Source: Candidatus Izemoplasma sp.
GTDB taxonomy: Bacteria > Bacillota_I > Bacilli_A > Izemoplasmatales > Izemoplasmataceae
Direction: 5' to 3'
Length of the DNA: 64,000 bases
Assembly (NCBI GenBank): GCA_036172455.1
Contig: JAXKVY010000003.1
Coordinates: 1-64,000 of the forward strand
This document shows positions 62,733-64,000 of this stretch, piece by piece; positions within the stretch are counted from its first letter, which is position 1; each line of letters opens with the position of its first letter. The position numbers and the translations under genes are program-made. The notes under the pieces are model-generated. The model had not been told where the DNA came from. It saw only the letters and a list, made by a program, of their open reading frames with translations, and did not search any database.

Positions 62733-62785
62733 TAGGGTTTTAAAAAAACGTATTTAGGTGTAAACTATAGATAGGGAGGCATCTT

Positions 62786-63652
62786 ATGGAAGCATTACGT
62801 TATGAAACGTTACAAAATGGTGTTTTGCGATGTCAAGTGTGTCCTCATTATTGTGTTATTCCAAAGGGATCATCAGGCATATGCAAAATTCGGTATAATA
62901 ATAATGGGAAACTTTTAGTAAGGAATTATGGCAGAGTAATCACAACGCACATTGATCCTATTGAAAAGAAACCAATATATCATTACCTAAAAGGAACGAA
63001 AACATATTCATTTGCCTGCATGGGCTGTAATATGCGGTGTCCATGGTGTCAAAATTATCAAATTTCTCAGATTACAGATGCGACTCAATTTGATAAAGGA
63101 ATTGCGTATCAGCCGATGGACCATATCAAGATGGTGAAAAAGTATGCGTTGCCATCCATTGCATATACCTATACGGAACCTACAATGTATATTGAGTATG
63201 CGTTAGACGTTATGAGATTAGCTCATGAACACGACATTAAAAATATCTGGGTCAGTAATGGATTTATCTCTGAAGAATCTCGAGAGAAACTAATTCCATT
63301 CGTCGATGCGGCCAATATAGACTATAAAGGTGATGAGTCTGTCTATCGAGAGTTTTCCTTGGGGCATGAAGACCATATATTATCAACTATGAAGGCCTTT
63401 AAGGATGCTGGTATACATCTTGAAGTAACAACGCTTTTAATTCCTGGCATTAATACAAGTCATGAGATGATTAACCATATGATTGATCAGTTGATTAAAT
63501 ATACAGGAAAAGAGACAATTTGGCATATATCGCGTTTCTATCCAGCATATAAGGAACAAGACCGTGATATAACACCTTATGAGATTTTAGAGTACGCCAA
63601 AGAAACTGCTCTAGACAAAGGATTAAAGCATGTTTATTTAGGAAATATTTAG
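62786..63652 (+). CDS. amrS: AmmeMemoRadiSam system radical SAM enzyme
   Basis: A 288-aa radical SAM protein related to pyruvate formate-lyase activating enzymes. The cluster motif is CNMRCPWC (about residues 75-82) within CMGCNMRCPWCQN; N-terminal CQVCPHYCVIPKGSSGIC forms a second Cys-rich site. The typical VSNGFISEE segment is present. The gene is commonly next to AMMECR1 and Memo genes, as here. GGGAGG precedes the ATG. Substrate not established. Confidence 0.92.
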   Translation: MEALRYETLQNGVLRCQVCPHYCVIPKGSSGICKIRYNNNGKLLVRNYGRVITTHIDPIEKKPIYHYLKGTKTYSFACMGCNMRCPWCQNYQISQITDATQFDKGIAYQPMDHIKMVKKYALPSIAYTYTEPTMYIEYALDVMRLAHEHDIKNIWVSNGFISEESREKLIPFVDAANIDYKGDESVYREFSLGHEDHILSTMKAFKDAGIHLEVTTLLIPGINTSHEMINHMIDQLIKYTGKETIWHISRFYPAYKEQDRDITPYEILEYAKETALDKGLKHVYLGNI

Positions 63653-63663
63653 GAGGTTATAAG

Positions 63664-64000
63664 ATGAGCATTTTAGCAGGATATGTAGTTCCCCATCCGC
63701 CCATCATTGTCGATGACGTTGGCTCGGAAGACACAAGCGCTGCGAAAAAGACCATTGAGGCTTATCATCAAGTTGCAAAAGATATTCAAAGATTAAAGCC
63801 AGACACCATAATTGTGTCATCACCACATGGTAAACTTTATAGAGACTATTTCCATGTCTCATCAGGGATTGGAACACGTGGTGATTTTGGTCAGTTTGGG
63901 GCTAAGGATGTATCTTTTGCGGTATCTTATGATACAAAATTAGTGAAGGAAATATCGGATCAAGCACACCATAACAATTTACCGGTTGGTACATTGGGCG
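63664..64000 (+). CDS. LigB/Memo-like domain protein (AmmeMemoRadiSam system), cut by window end
   Basis: The first 112 residues are visible. The start MSILAGYVVPHPPIIV and DTIIVSSPHGKLYRDYF are typical of the class-III extradiol-dioxygenase/Memo fold that opens AmmeMemoRadiSam protein A or B. Conserved metal-type His residues (VPHPP, SPHG) are present. It starts 11 bases after amrS with TTAGGAGG. The C-terminal part, possibly an AMMECR1 domain, lies outside the window. Confidence 0.82.
   Translation, partial: MSILAGYVVPHPPIIVDDVGSEDTSAAKKTIEAYHQVAKDIQRLKPDTIIVSSPHGKLYRDYFHVSSGIGTRGDFGQFGAKDVSFAVSYDTKLVKEISDQAHHNNLPVGTLG

Noticed and set aside
1-64000. Mollicute genetic code (TGA as Trp)
   Set aside because: TGA ends plsC, lysA and other intact genes at the expected length, and Trp is encoded by TGG throughout.

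Overview
The window is a gene-dense stretch (one gene per roughly 0.9 kb) of an AT-rich, monoderm-type bacterial chromosome. The gene families, strong purine-rich ribosome binding sites, U-tailed hairpin terminators and an L-box lysine riboswitch place it in the low-GC Bacillota / Mycoplasmatota area. TGA acts as a normal stop, so this is not a code-4 mollicute. Lysine and histidine pathways beside otherwise mollicute-like small genes make me think of an Izemoplasmatales/Haloplasma-type organism, but that placement is inference. No rRNA, tRNA, CRISPR array or prophage was seen.

Layout. 1-3.4 kb: end of a transposase, plsC, a frameshifted lipoprotein gene, and a tandem pair of tiny membrane-protein genes, one carrying a nonsense codon. 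3.4-6.9 kb (minus): a tightly overlapping five-gene operon with an Nfu-like scaffold, a DUF1858 plus solute-binding-like protein without signal peptide, a HypB/UreG-like GTPase, an ABC ATPase without a permease, and a zinc-ribbon protein. I see this as a possible undescribed metallocofactor or metal-handling system. 7.0-8.5 kb: an Fe-S photolyase-like gene. 8.6-13.4 kb: a five-protein proline-oxidation module ending in P5C dehydrogenase, preceded by a CcpA-type cre site. 13.6-31.2 kb: mixed genes, including a baeRF protein, a CopB-type P-type ATPase, FetAB, a diguanylate cyclase interrupted by two stop codons, an Fbp iron importer, SelO, Sua5, a cupin and an Mpv17-like protein.

31.3-39.5 kb is the lysine region: patA-dapL on minus and riboswitch-lysA-lysC-dapF-dapA-dapB-dapH on plus, together giving the acetylase DAP pathway (asd is absent here). 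39.6-43.9 kb: fabG-like, YjbQ, ZupT, then marR, a small membrane protein, heliorhodopsin and a frameshifted glutathione peroxidase. 44.0-52.1 kb: a complete histidine operon (hisZGDCBHAFIE plus a PHP histidinol phosphatase). It is preceded by a 13-codon leader peptide with three consecutive His codons and by mutually exclusive hairpins, a textbook ribosome-mediated attenuator layout. 52.1-64 kb: remnants of a GGDEF gene, a MacB-like exporter, lactate permease, several membrane proteins, ThpR, PanE-like, and the start of an AMMECR1/Memo/radical-SAM pair cut by the window end.

Regulation read directly from sequence: two perfect TGTGA-N6-TCACA (Crp/Fnr-type) palindromes, each centred about 41 bases upstream of a deduced transcription start, one for the ABC/GTPase operon and one for the cupin gene. 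Five genes show disruption (two single-base frameshifts, two genes with in-frame TAA codons, one decayed GGDEF remnant), suggesting either ongoing gene loss or some assembly error.
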